A stretch of 64,000 nt of DNA, taken from Thiopseudomonas alkaliphila. Its GTDB lineage: Bacteria; Pseudomonadota; Gammaproteobacteria; Pseudomonadales; Pseudomonadaceae. Below are positions 12,085-20,766 of this stretch, piece after piece (position 1 is the first letter of the stretch; each line of letters begins with the position of its first letter). The DNA lies in NCBI RefSeq assembly GCF_001267175.1, contig NZ_CP012358.1, forward strand, positions 124,001 through 188,000, read 5' to 3'. The translations under genes and the position numbers were made by a program. The notes below the pieces were generated by a model. The model was not told the origin of the DNA. It made no database searches and was given only the letters and a program-made list of their open reading frames with translations.

Positions 12085-12775
12085 TAATGCTTATGTTTTA
12101 GAGTGTCGTGGGCTGGTTAAATCCTATGCCGAAGGCCCGCAAGCGGTTGAGGTGTTAAAAGGTGTTGAGTTACAGATTCAAGCCGGTGAGCGGGTAGCTA
12201 TTATTGGTGCTTCTGGCTCTGGTAAAACCACCTTGCTGCATATGCTGGCAGGGTTAGATACGCCAACGGCTGGCAGTGTCTGGTTAGCTGGCGCTGAGTT
12301 ATCAGCTTTATCAGAGGCGAAACGCGGTCAGCTGCGTAATCAAGCGCTGGGCTTTGTCTATCAGTTTCACCATTTGCTGCCTGAGTTTAATGCCTTAGAA
12401 AATGTCTGTATGCCCTTGTTAATTGGTAAGCAGCCCATTAGCCAAATTAAACAAGCCGCAACTGAGTTATTAGAGCGGGTGGGTTTGGCTAAACGTATGA
12501 CCCATAAGCCGGCTGAATTATCCGGTGGTGAGCGGCAGCGTGTGGCTATTGCCCGGGCACTGGTTAATCAACCGGAGTTGGTGTTGTTAGATGAGCCGAC
12601 GGGTAACTTAGACCAAGCCACAGGGCAAAGTATTCAGGCCTTGATGCTAGAACTATCTAAACGTTTGGGTACGGCGTTTTTGGTAGTGACCCATGATCCT
12701 GAGTTAGCCAAACGTATGGATCGAGTGTTAAAACTTGAGGCGGGTTGCTTAGTGGATGTAACGGCAGAGTTGTAA
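12077..12775 (+). CDS. lolD: Lipoprotein-releasing ABC transporter ATPase LolD
   Basis: Cytoplasmic ATPase subunit of the Lol lipoprotein-release complex. 232 aa from the ATG at 12077 inside the end of lolC; a longer frame exists but the N-terminus [17 protein letters not shown] fits the family. Walker [13 protein letters not shown] signature LSGGERQR, Walker [13 protein letters not shown] and H-loop VVTHD are all present. The overlap with lolC implies translational coupling. A strong terminator follows, so no second permease gene is in this transcript. Confidence 0.94.
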   Translation: MSNNAYVLECRGLVKSYAEGPQAVEVLKGVELQIQAGERVAIIGASGSGKTTLLHMLAGLDTPTAGSVWLAGAELSALSEAKRGQLRNQALGFVYQFHHLLPEFNALENVCMPLLIGKQPISQIKQAATELLERVGLAKRMTHKPAELSGGERQRVAIARALVNQPELVLLDEPTGNLDQATGQSIQALMLELSKRLGTAFLVVTHDPELAKRMDRVLKLEAGCLVDVTAEL

Positions 12776-12784
12776 TAGATCTAC

Positions 12785-12827
12785 AGGCAATAAAAAACCG
12801 TGCTTAAAGCACGGTTTTTTATTGCCT
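12785..12827. terminator. Bidirectional terminator between lolD and htpX
   Basis: A perfect 20-bp inverted repeat (12785-12804 with 12808-12827) has A- and T-rich outer arms, so it gives a stem followed by a U tract in both directions. It lies between convergent genes. Confidence 0.88.
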
Positions 12828-12837
12828 GTTATAGAGC

Positions 12838-13719
12838 TTAGTAGTTGGCTTGTTGTAAGGCGGCGATACGCACTTCAAGCGGCGGATGGCTCATTAACAA
12901 GCCCGCCAGTCCTTGTTTCAGGTCACCACTAATACCAAAGGCAGCCAAGGTGCCAGGCATTTCTTGCGTAATCTGCTGTTGCTGCTCATGCAGTAAATGA
13001 TCAAGGGCAGAAATCATCGCGCCAGTACCGGCTAATTGTGCGCCTATAGCATCTGCACGGTACTCGCGCTGGCGGGAGAACCACATAGTAATCATGCTAG
13101 CCAGCAAGCCAAACACTAACTCGGCAATAATTACCGAAATGTAATAGCCCATACCGCGGCCTTCTTCGTTTTTAAATACCACGCGATCAATAATATCGCC
13201 GACAATTCGGGCAAAGAACATCACAAAGGTGTTAACTACGCCTTGTAACAGAGCCATGGTCACCATGTCGCCATTAGCAATATGGCCGATTTCGTGGGCC
13301 AGGACCGCTTCGACTTCTTCCCGAGAAAAACGCTCGAGCAAGCCCTCACTGACACCCACCAGCGCATCATTTTTATTCCAGCCGGTAGCAAAGGCATTGG
13401 AGTCATAAGAAGGAAAGACGCCCACCTCAGGCATACCAATCCCTGCTTCTTGGGCCAAGCGCTCGACGGTATTCAGCAGCCACTGTTCATGTTGGTTGGC
13501 AGGTTGTTCAATCAGATAAATACCTGTGGTGCGCTTTGCCATCCATTTGGATAAAAAGAGCGAAACAAACGCGCCGACCATGCCAAATACCGCACAGAAC
13601 ACTAAAAGGCTGCCGTAGTTAGCCCCCGTGTAGCGGTCTACACCAAGTAGCTTTAAGGTGATGCTGGCTACGAATAGGACGGCTAAGTTAGTGAGTAAAA
13701 ATAGACCAACACGCAACAT
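12838..13719 (-). CDS. htpX: Membrane-bound zinc metalloprotease HtpX
   Basis: Inner-membrane M48 zinc protease in quality control of membrane proteins, heat- and envelope-stress-related in other bacteria. 293 aa. Two N-terminal transmembrane helices (about 4-26 and 33-57), then the catalytic HEIGH motif starting at about His142, further hydrophobic segments around 155-215, and the third-ligand region near [13 protein letters not shown]. Starts [15 protein letters not shown], the family N-terminus. Converges on lolD. Confidence 0.95.
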   Translation of the reverse strand: MLRVGLFLLTNLAVLFVASITLKLLGVDRYTGANYGSLLVFCAVFGMVGAFVSLFLSKWMAKRTTGIYLIEQPANQHEQWLLNTVERLAQEAGIGMPEVGVFPSYDSNAFATGWNKNDALVGVSEGLLERFSREEVEAVLAHEIGHIANGDMVTMALLQGVVNTFVMFFARIVGDIIDRVVFKNEEGRGMGYYISVIIAELVFGLLASMITMWFSRQREYRADAIGAQLAGTGAMISALDHLLHEQQQQITQEMPGTLAAFGISGDLKQGLAGLLMSHPPLEVRIAALQQANY

Positions 13720-13863
13720 CGTTTAACTATCTCCAGAGAGCGTAAAATTAACTGAATATATAGATTGGGATTAAATGCGCAACCACAAGAGTATGGATAA
13801 ATGTTTCTTTATACCGAGCTGTCTTTGCCGAAGAAGTAGGTAAAGACAGCTAAGGGGTATGGT

Positions 13864-15075
13864 TTACTGACGGTAGGTGCTTAAGAAGTTGCCAATGCGT
13901 TTAATCGCCTGCTCTAAGTCATCGACTCGAGGCAAGGTAACCACGCGGAAATGGTCAGGATTAGGCCAGTTAAATGCCGTGCCTTGGACAATTAATAACT
14001 TTTCTGAAAGCAAAAGATCTAAGGCAAACTTTTCATCGTTGTAGATAGGACAAACCTTAGGATCAATCCGTGGGAAAGCGTAGAGCGCCCCCATCGGTTT
14101 TACGCAGCTGACACCAGGGATATCATTCAGTAACTCCCAAGTGCGGTTGCGTTGCTCCAGGAGACGGCCTTGGGGCAGTACCAAGTCATTAATACTCTGA
14201 TAGCCACCGAGCGCGGTTTGAATGGCATGCTGCGCCGGCACGTTGGCACAGAGGCGCATGTTGGCCAGAATATCCAAGCCCTCAATATAGCTGCGAGCAT
14301 TATGTTTAGGTCCCGTCACTACCACCCAGCCGGAGCGAAAGCCAGCTACCCGGTAAGACTTAGATAAGCCGTTGAATGTAAGGCAGAGTACATCCGGGGC
14401 TAATGAAGCGGTGCTGATGTGCTGTGCTTCGTCATAGAGAATTTTGTCGTAAATCTCATCGGAGAAGATTACGAGGTTATGTTGTCGTGCCAGCTCAACA
14501 ATTTGCTCAAGCAATTCTTTGGAGTACACCGCACCGGTTGGGTTGTTGGGGTTAATTAAGACAATCCCTTTAGTGTTGGGGGTGATTTTAGCTTTGATAT
14601 CGGCAATATCCGGAAACCAGCCTGCTTGCTCGTCACACAGGTAATGCACAGGGGTACCGCCAGCTAAACTGGTGGCTGCGGTCCAGAGCGGGTAATCTGG
14701 GGCTGGCAGTAAAATCTCATCACCGTTATTTACTAACGCTTGGAGAGTCATCACAATCAGTTCAGAAACACCATTACCGAGATAGATGTCTTCAATTCCA
14801 ACACTAGGCATGCCTTTTTGTTGGTAGTACTGCATGACTGCTTTGCGAGCGCTGAATAAGCCTTTAGAGTCGCTATACCCTTGAGCGGTAGGTAAGTTGC
14901 GAATGACGTCCTGTAAGATTTCTTCCGGGGCCTCAAAGCCAAAAGGAGCGGGGTTGCCGATATTCAGTTTAAGAATACGGTGGCCTTCATCCTCTAAGCG
15001 TTTGGCATGTTTAAGCACGGGTCCGCGGATGTCATAACAAACATTAGCGAGCTTATTCGATTTGCTGTACTGCAT
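13864..15075 (-). CDS. alaA: Alanine transaminase (pyridoxal phosphate aminotransferase)
   Basis: PLP-dependent class I/II aminotransferase, by family AlaA: pyruvate + glutamate to alanine + 2-oxoglutarate. 403 aa from the ATG at 15075 (MQYSKSNKLANVCYDIRGPVL), with TTAGGA upstream; an upstream in-frame start would add 12 residues without homology. PLP-binding Lys in NGLSKSYRVAGFRSGW; conserved INPNNPTGAVY and DEIYDKILYD. Divergent from msrB, as in Pseudomonas, where the two also adjoin. Confidence 0.93.
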   Translation of the reverse strand: MQYSKSNKLANVCYDIRGPVLKHAKRLEDEGHRILKLNIGNPAPFGFEAPEEILQDVIRNLPTAQGYSDSKGLFSARKAVMQYYQQKGMPSVGIEDIYLGNGVSELIVMTLQALVNNGDEILLPAPDYPLWTAATSLAGGTPVHYLCDEQAGWFPDIADIKAKITPNTKGIVLINPNNPTGAVYSKELLEQIVELARQHNLVIFSDEIYDKILYDEAQHISTASLAPDVLCLTFNGLSKSYRVAGFRSGWVVVTGPKHNARSYIEGLDILANMRLCANVPAQHAIQTALGGYQSINDLVLPQGRLLEQRNRTWELLNDIPGVSCVKPMGALYAFPRIDPKVCPIYNDEKFALDLLLSEKLLIVQGTAFNWPNPDHFRVVTLPRVDDLEQAIKRIGNFLSTYRQ

Positions 15076-15253
15076 GATCCTAATATCCGGTTTTAATATA
15101 AAGAGGCGCACTCAAGGCGCAAAATGAACCGCAGTCACGGCAGGGCGATTGGGCAGTGTCAGACCACGGAAATAATGAGCTCTATCATACGACCGAAAAA
15201 TATATTTCGAAAGGGATAGAAGCAGAAGAAAATCAATATAAAAGGAAAATCTC

Positions 15254-15643
15254 GTGAAAAAAGTAGAAAAGACGTTAGAAAATTGGCGTGAAACTTTATC
15301 TGACGAGCAATTTCGTGTGTGTCGCTTAGCAGGAACAGAAAAACCTTTCACTGGGGAGTACTTGCAACCTAAGTCTAGCGGCCGTTACCTTTGTGTGTGC
15401 TGTGGGCATCCATTATTTGCCGCGGCTACACAATATGACGCGGGTTGTGGTTGGCCCAGTTATACTGCACCCATTAACCCGCAGGCGGTATGGGAACGTG
15501 AGGACTTAAGTCATGGCATGCAGCGGATCGAAGTTTTGTGTCAAGGTTGTGATGCGCATTTAGGTCATGTGTTTCCCGATGGGCCAGCGCCAGGTGGCTT
15601 GCGCTATTGCATTAACTCGGTAGCCTTAACCTATCAGCCCTGA
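15254..15643 (+). CDS. msrB: Peptide-methionine (R)-S-oxide reductase
   Basis: Reduces the R form of methionine sulfoxide in proteins. 129 aa. Two CxxC zinc pairs (CVCC near residue 46, CQGC near residue 95) and the catalytic Cys in the C-terminal RYCINS motif; the substrate-binding GWPSY and GHVFPDGP segments are present. No signal peptide, so cytoplasmic. AAAGGA lies upstream of the start. The 178-nt gap to alaA on the other strand should hold both promoters. Confidence 0.95.
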   Translation: MKKVEKTLENWRETLSDEQFRVCRLAGTEKPFTGEYLQPKSSGRYLCVCCGHPLFAAATQYDAGCGWPSYTAPINPQAVWEREDLSHGMQRIEVLCQGCDAHLGHVFPDGPAPGGLRYCINSVALTYQP

Positions 15644-15684
15644 TTGGGCAGCTTGTATTATCAGTGTAACGGGAGCGACAACCC

Positions 15685-16596
15685 ATGAGTGGACAGTTAG
15701 ATAGTTTTTTAAAGCAAGCCAAACGTTTGCTCAAGCGGGTAGAACCTTTATTACCTCCAGAGCGAGTGGCCATTGACTGGCAGTTGTGCAAGGCGGCACG
15801 TTGGCAGCAAGTGGGGCGCTTTGGGCAACTAGTGCCGATGGCGGTTAATTTATCGTTGCAACTTGATGACTTACAAGGATTAGAGCAGCAACGCATGGCG
15901 CTGCAGCGTAATACCTTACAGTTGTTGCAGGGCTATCCGACTAACCACGCGCTGTTATGGGGCGCGCGTGGCACCGGTAAATCTTCTTTAGTGCGGGCTT
16001 TATTGGCGGCTTATGTTGATCAAGGGCTGCGCTTAATTGAAGTTGAACGTGAAGGGTTGGAGCAGTTGCCGCGGATCGTTGAAGGATTGGCTGGTTTGCC
16101 TTATAAATTTATTGTGTTTTGTGATGACCTATCTTTTGAGGCTGGCGAGGGGGATTATCGGATCCTCAAAAGTGTATTGGATGGATCCCTTGAGCAGGCG
16201 CCTGACAACGTGGTGCTGTACGCTACCTCTAACCGTCGTCATCTGGTGCCAGAGCGTCAGGCTGATAATGCCAATTGGCAACAAGTGGATGGCGAGATTC
16301 ATCCCAGTGAGGCGGTAGAAGATAAAATTGCTTTATCCGATCGTTTTGGGTTGTGGCTTTCTTTTTATCCCTTTACTCAAGCGCACTACCTTGAGGTGGT
16401 GTATCACTGGATTGCGCACTGGGCTGCGCCTACCGGTTTAGTCTGGGAGCGTAGTCAAGCAACCGATTTGGCTGCCATTCAGTGGGCGACCCAGCGTGGC
16501 AACCGTAACGGACGCTGCGCCGCACAGTTTGCTAAGTTTTGGGTCGGTCAGCAGTTATTAGATCAGGCGTTAGCGGCGGCGGAGCAAAATCCATAG
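15685..16596 (+). CDS. DUF815-family AAA+ ATPase
   Basis: ATP-binding protein of the DUF815 family; molecular function unknown. 303 aa. Walker A GARGTGKSS from about residue 93, Walker B-like FIVFCDDLSFE, sensor-like VVLYATSNRRHLVPE and an arginine-rich DRFGLWLSFYPF segment, all typical of the family. The N-terminal ~80 residues are helical and family-specific. It stands alone between msrB and a convergent gene. Confidence 0.82.
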   Translation: MSGQLDSFLKQAKRLLKRVEPLLPPERVAIDWQLCKAARWQQVGRFGQLVPMAVNLSLQLDDLQGLEQQRMALQRNTLQLLQGYPTNHALLWGARGTGKSSLVRALLAAYVDQGLRLIEVEREGLEQLPRIVEGLAGLPYKFIVFCDDLSFEAGEGDYRILKSVLDGSLEQAPDNVVLYATSNRRHLVPERQADNANWQQVDGEIHPSEAVEDKIALSDRFGLWLSFYPFTQAHYLEVVYHWIAHWAAPTGLVWERSQATDLAAIQWATQRGNRNGRCAAQFAKFWVGQQLLDQALAAAEQNP

Positions 16597-16613
16597 CTGC
16601 GCTTGGTGGAGAT

Positions 16614-16640
16614 GATCGCAGGTGAATGTTGCCTGCGATC
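16614..16640. terminator. Hairpin between convergent DUF815 and CNNM-type genes
   Basis: A perfect 9-bp stem (16614-16622 with 16632-16640) and 9-nt loop without a clear T tract on either strand. Possible weak terminator. Confidence 0.35.
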
Positions 16641-16663
16641 AACAGCGGGTTGAGTTAGTGGTT

Positions 16664-17920
16664 TTACTCGGCAATTCGAACCCTAGCTAAGTTGACTCGA
16701 TTATCTTTAACTTCTAGGGTTTCAATATAATAAGGCCCAATACGCAGGCAAACAGAGCCATCAGGAATGCTTTCGAGTATTTCAGTGATTAAACCATTGA
16801 GAGTTTTCGGGCCGTCGCTAGGCAGTTCCCATTCTAGGGCCTTATTGATTTCGCGAATATAAGCCGCGCCATCAATAATATGGCTGCCATCGTTTTGACT
16901 GCGAATCTCCATCTCGTGAGGGTTATCTTGGTGGCTGAAATCACCGACGATCTCTTCCAAAATATCTTCCAAGGTAACAATCCCTTCCACATCGCCGTAC
17001 TCATCAACCACAATCGCAATGCGGCGTTTATTTTGCTGAAAGTTCAGTAATTGAGTCGAGAGTGGGGTGCTTTCGGGAATAAAATACGGCTCGTTACAGG
17101 CACTTTGCAAATCGTTGTGGGTGAGTTTATTTAAGGTGAGCAAGCGGGCAATTTGCCGCATATGGATCACCCCAATGATTTGGTTGATATTTTCACGGTA
17201 CAGCGGAATACGGGTGTGAGTCGTGGTGCGCAGCTGCCAAATAATGGTATCGAGATCGCTGTCTAAATCGATGCCAAAGACCTCATTACGGGGAATCATA
17301 ATGTCATTCACCGTGACTTTTTCAAGATCAAGAATACCTAGTAGCATATCTTGGCGGTTGCCAGGTAATTCTTGTCCGGCTTCGCGTACCACGCTACGCA
17401 GCTCTTCAGTAGATAAGCTATCTGAGCCACGTTGTTTGGGATCAACGCCCATTAAGCGCAATAAACCATTACTAATGGCGCCAGTCAGCCACACCACGGG
17501 AGCGAGGAGTTTCATCAGTAGCTGTAAAATATGGCTGGCAGGATAGGCGATCATTTCTGGGCGCAGTGCGGCGAGGGTTTTGGGGGTGATTTCACCAAAA
17601 ATCAGCACAATAATGGTCAGGCCGGCAGTGGCAATCGCCACCCCAGCATCTCCCCATAGATCGACGGCGACAATGGTGGCTATCGAAGCGGCGAGAATGT
17701 TAACCACGTTATTACCGACCAAAATAGTGCCCAGTAGACGATCGGGTTTGCTCAGTAAATTAGCCGCACGTCGCGCACCTTTGTGGCCTTCACGGCTTAA
17801 ATGGCGTAGGCGGTAGCGATTGAGGCTGAGAATTCCAGTTTCTGAGCTGGAGAAAAACGCCGAGCAAATAATTAAAAAAACAAGTAGCCCAATGAGGTAG
17901 CCAATTGGCAAACTGTCCAC
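16664..17920 (-). CDS. CNNM/CorC-type transporter-associated protein (DUF21 and CBS domains)
   Basis: Inner-membrane HlyC/CorC (CNNM) family protein, related to YfjD/CorB; relatives act in Mg2+ efflux or divalent-cation resistance, which is only a family-level inference. 418 aa. N-terminal DUF21 domain with three to four transmembrane helices (about 1-25, 60-85, 90-115, 130-155) including FGEITPKTLAA, then a CBS pair (VTVNDIMIPRNEVFGID to VDEYGDVEGIVTLEDILEEIVGD) and a C-terminal CorC_HlyC domain (DGAAYIREINKALEW). A CcsA-like gene starts upstream on the same strand, 13 nt away. Confidence 0.9.
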   Translation of the reverse strand: MDSLPIGYLIGLLVFLIICSAFFSSSETGILSLNRYRLRHLSREGHKGARRAANLLSKPDRLLGTILVGNNVVNILAASIATIVAVDLWGDAGVAIATAGLTIIVLIFGEITPKTLAALRPEMIAYPASHILQLLMKLLAPVVWLTGAISNGLLRLMGVDPKQRGSDSLSTEELRSVVREAGQELPGNRQDMLLGILDLEKVTVNDIMIPRNEVFGIDLDSDLDTIIWQLRTTTHTRIPLYRENINQIIGVIHMRQIARLLTLNKLTHNDLQSACNEPYFIPESTPLSTQLLNFQQNKRRIAIVVDEYGDVEGIVTLEDILEEIVGDFSHQDNPHEMEIRSQNDGSHIIDGAAYIREINKALEWELPSDGPKTLNGLITEILESIPDGSVCLRIGPYYIETLEVKDNRVNLARVRIAE

Positions 17921-17933
17921 TGTAGATAATGCC

Positions 17934-18734
17934 TCAAATATTTAAGATAAATTCACGTACCAGTTTGCTGCCAAAATAAGCCAGCATCAGTAAGCAAAAG
18001 CCAGCTAGGGTCCAGCGAATTGCGGTATGGCCACGCCAGCCTAATTGATGTCTACCCCAAAGCAGTATCGCAAATACCACCCAAGCCATTACCGCCAGAG
18101 AGGTCTTGTGGGCAAGATGCTGGGCAAAAATATCTTCTAAGAACATCCAGCCCGAAGCGAGGGATAAGGATAAAAGAATCCAGCCTGCCCATAAAAAAGC
18201 AAAGAGTAGCTTTTCCATGCTTTGTAGGGGGGGGAAGTGCTTGATAAGTTTAGATACAGGGCGCTTGCGAAGTTGTTGCTCTTGGATTAATAGAACGAGC
18301 GACTGCAGCACGGCAATGGTAATCATGCCGTAGGCTAATACCGACAGTAAAATGTGGCATAAAATACCAGGCTCTTCATTGATTAACTGTACAGTACCTT
18401 GGGGCAGGGCAATGGTGCTTAGTACCAACAGCGCACTTAAGGCAAATAGGGGTGCTAACAACACCCGAATCGGCATCAGCCAACTACCAATTAAGGTAAG
18501 CAGTACCACCGCTGCGGCAATTAAACTGGCGGCATGGCTAAAGCTGAGTAGTAGCCCTTGCTCAGTTAGCAGTTGTGGCATCAGACCAGACAAGTGGGCC
18601 AGTAGCCCAAGTATACCTAGGCTATTAAAAACAACTGGCCGAATCGCCTGGCTACGCCACAGATTAATCCCGTGATACAGACTGGCAGCTAAGTAAAGGA
18701 AAATAGCTGCCCAGTTGAATAGCGAAATGGACAT
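17934..18734 (-). CDS. CcsA/YpjD-type inner membrane protein (cytochrome c assembly family)
   Basis: Polytopic membrane protein of the CcsA/HemX (YpjD) family; the exact role is not known for this branch. 266 aa from the ATG at 18734, preceded by AGGTG; the longer frame adds 18 residues with no signal value. About eight hydrophobic helices. The family segment LCHILLSVLAYGMITIAVLQS is present and lies before the basic loop QLRKRP; a late HKTSLAVMAWVVFAILLWGRH also fits. The pairing with a CorC-type gene matches the pseudomonad order beside ffh, from memory. Confidence 0.82.
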   Translation of the reverse strand: MSISLFNWAAIFLYLAASLYHGINLWRSQAIRPVVFNSLGILGLLAHLSGLMPQLLTEQGLLLSFSHAASLIAAAVVLLTLIGSWLMPIRVLLAPLFALSALLVLSTIALPQGTVQLINEEPGILCHILLSVLAYGMITIAVLQSLVLLIQEQQLRKRPVSKLIKHFPPLQSMEKLLFAFLWAGWILLSLSLASGWMFLEDIFAQHLAHKTSLAVMAWVVFAILLWGRHQLGWRGHTAIRWTLAGFCLLMLAYFGSKLVREFILNI

Positions 18735-18898
18735 AGCACCTATATCAGTCAACGAAAGAAAGTTAAGTATAAAGCAAGCTACGTGCACGGAAACAGTTAT
18801 TTACTAGGGAATTTCCTCAAACACGCAGACTTATAGCTCAGTATTCTATATGATGTCAGCTCCGTTAGTTAAGAATAGATTGCAAAGACGAATAACCT

Positions 18899-18927
18899 TT
18901 GACAGTTATAGTCTTCAACAATAGAAT
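18899..18927 (+). promoter_or_regulatory. Sigma-70 promoter of the yceD-rpmF-fab operon
   Basis: TTGACA (18899-18904), 17-nt spacer, TAGAAT (18922-18927). This is one of the best promoter matches in the window. The expected transcription start falls within about 6 nt of the yceD ATG at 18937. Confidence 0.68.
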
Positions 18928-18936
18928 ACCGCGCCT

Positions 18937-19461
18937 ATGATGAATGGTCCGATTCCTCCTCACGTTGACCCGCGTAAATATGCTGACCGTGAAATCACCC
19001 TTAAAGGTGAAATTGCGCTAGCTGAATTTGCCCGTGTCTGCGATTTGCTTAGCAGTGATGCCGGTTCTGTACAGGTAACGCTGGAGTTTCGCCGTGATGA
19101 GCAAAAAGTTGCATTATTGCATTTGACGCTTCAATCCACTGTGCAAATGATTTGCCAGCGTTGCTTAGGTGATGCGGCTTTGCCGGTTGAGGCTGAGTGC
19201 ACCTATGCGATGGTTTGGCCAGGTACTGATGAATCACAGTTACCTAAAGGTTATGATGCACTGGAAGTAGATGAGGAGCCGTTAGCGCTTTATCCTTTAA
19301 TTGAGGATGAGTTGCTGCTAGCACTACCGATTATTCCGATGCATCCGCTTGAAGATTGTCATCCAGTCGAACTCGACTCATCCATTGTGGGTGAGGAAGT
19401 TCAAGAATCTAACCCGTTCAGTATCCTTGCGCAATTAAAAAAGCGCGATCCAAACGTTTAG
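18937..19461 (+). CDS. yceD: YceD family protein (DUF177), 23S rRNA accumulation protein
   Basis: DUF177 protein; homologues are implicated in 23S rRNA accumulation and are nearly always encoded before rpmF. 174 aa. Shows the Cys pair MICQRCL and a later Cys in the DUF177 core, and an acidic C-terminal half. The N-terminus MMNGPIPPHVDPRKYADR is family-like, which fixes the ATG at 18937 even though no Shine-Dalgarno sequence precedes it. rpmF follows after 12 nt. Promoter lies immediately upstream; the mRNA may be nearly leaderless. Confidence 0.9.
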   Translation: MMNGPIPPHVDPRKYADREITLKGEIALAEFARVCDLLSSDAGSVQVTLEFRRDEQKVALLHLTLQSTVQMICQRCLGDAALPVEAECTYAMVWPGTDESQLPKGYDALEVDEEPLALYPLIEDELLLALPIIPMHPLEDCHPVELDSSIVGEEVQESNPFSILAQLKKRDPNV

Positions 19462-19473
19462 GAGTTAATCACA

Positions 19474-19656
19474 ATGGCTGTTCAGAAGAACAAAGTATCA
19501 CGCTCAGCGCGTGACATGCGTCGCTCTCACGATGCATTAACCGAAAAAACTTTAACTGTTGAAAAAGCAACAGGTGAAGTGCGTCTGCGTCACCACGTAT
19601 CTGCTGATGGCATGTACCGTGGCCGTCAAGTAATTAACAAGGCCGCTGCTGAGTAA
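19474..19656 (+). CDS. rpmF: 50S ribosomal protein L32
   Basis: Small basic large-subunit ribosomal protein. 60 aa, starting [22 protein letters not shown], the canonical L32 N-terminus, ending in [12 protein letters not shown]. The zinc-finger Cys residues of some L32 versions are absent, as expected for this lineage. Strong AGGAG upstream. Its association with plsX and the fab genes couples ribosome and lipid synthesis. Confidence 0.97.
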   Translation: MAVQKNKVSRSARDMRRSHDALTEKTLTVEKATGEVRLRHHVSADGMYRGRQVINKAAAE

Positions 19657-19658
19657 TT

Positions 19659-20702
19659 TTGTCAGCCCTTGTTGTTGCTGTTGATGCAATGGGCGGGGAC
19701 TACGGTCCCCGCTGTACTGTTCCCGCTTGCCTCGATAGCTTAAAAAAAAATCCTGCGTTACATATCCATCTCGTTGGCCAGCAGGAAGCCATCGAACAAG
19801 AGCTTCTGCTCTATCCTAAAGCTGATACTTCCCGCTTAACTTTGCATTTTGCAACTGAATCCATCGCTATGGATGCAGTGCCTTCGGCTGTCTTGCGTCA
19901 TCACGCTGATACCTCCATGGGGGTGGCGCTAGAGCTGGTAAATTCTGGTCGTGCCCAGGCGGTGGTGAGTGCGGGCAATACCGGAGCTTTGATGGGGTTA
20001 TCCAAGCTCATTTTGAAAATGATTCCGGGTATTGTTCGGCCTGCAATCATGACCGCCATTCCGACCCGTACCGGTAAGTCGCATTTGCTAGACTTGGGCG
20101 CCAATGTGAACTGCACCGCTGAGCATCTTTACCAATTTGCCTTGTTAGGTGCGCTAACCACTGAGGCTTCTGGTTTACGGCGCCCTAAAGTAGCGCTGTT
20201 AAACGTGGGGCGTGAGCAAATTAAAGGCAACTCGCAAGTTAAAGAGGCGCACGAGTTACTTAAGGGTTTAAGTAGTATTAATTACATTGGCTATATTGAA
20301 GGCGATGATATTTTTGCTGGAGTGGCGGATGTGGTGGTGTGTGATGGCTTTGTCGGCAACATTTTGCTAAAGGCTACCGAAGGGCTAGCGCAAATGATTG
20401 GCGGGCGTATTCGTCAAGAGCTCGGGCGTGGCATTCGGGCTGGCCTGCTGGCCTGGTTGGCAGCGCCAGTATGGCGTGCGTTGCAAAAAGATCTGGCGCC
20501 TGAGCGTTATAACGGTGCTGGAATGCTGGGATTAAATGGCATTGTGATTAAAAGTCATGGCGGTGCTAAGCGCGAGGCTTTTCAGTATGCGATTAAAGCT
20601 GCGGTGCAGGCAATTGAAGAAGATTTACCCAGTTATTTACAGCAGCACCTGCACCCCTTACTGGAAAAATGTGACGGCGAGAAGGCTGCGTGCATCGAAT
20701 AG
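19659..20702 (+). CDS. plsX: Phosphate acyltransferase PlsX
   Basis: Converts acyl-ACP to acyl-phosphate at the start of phospholipid synthesis; peripheral membrane protein. 347 aa with a TTG start at 19659: the N-terminus MSALVVAVDAMGGDYGP fits the family exactly and no ATG or GTG lies before the conserved segment. Conserved AVVSAGNTGALMGLS, LDLGANVNC and CDGFVGNILLKATEG are present. Only 2 nt separate it from the rpmF stop, so translation is probably coupled to L32. Confidence 0.94.
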   Translation: MSALVVAVDAMGGDYGPRCTVPACLDSLKKNPALHIHLVGQQEAIEQELLLYPKADTSRLTLHFATESIAMDAVPSAVLRHHADTSMGVALELVNSGRAQAVVSAGNTGALMGLSKLILKMIPGIVRPAIMTAIPTRTGKSHLLDLGANVNCTAEHLYQFALLGALTTEASGLRRPKVALLNVGREQIKGNSQVKEAHELLKGLSSINYIGYIEGDDIFAGVADVVVCDGFVGNILLKATEGLAQMIGGRIRQELGRGIRAGLLAWLAAPVWRALQKDLAPERYNGAGMLGLNGIVIKSHGGAKREAFQYAIKAAVQAIEEDLPSYLQQHLHPLLEKCDGEKAACIE

Positions 20703-20766
20703 CTAATTGTAGTGACTGCCTAGTCGTGGCAAACTGCGCCGCTGAATTTATTGAGTGAAGGTTTTT

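Noticed and set aside
18020..18333. Two overlapping plus-strand frames inside the CcsA-like gene
   Set aside because: Shadows of a membrane-protein gene on the other strand; no family signal.
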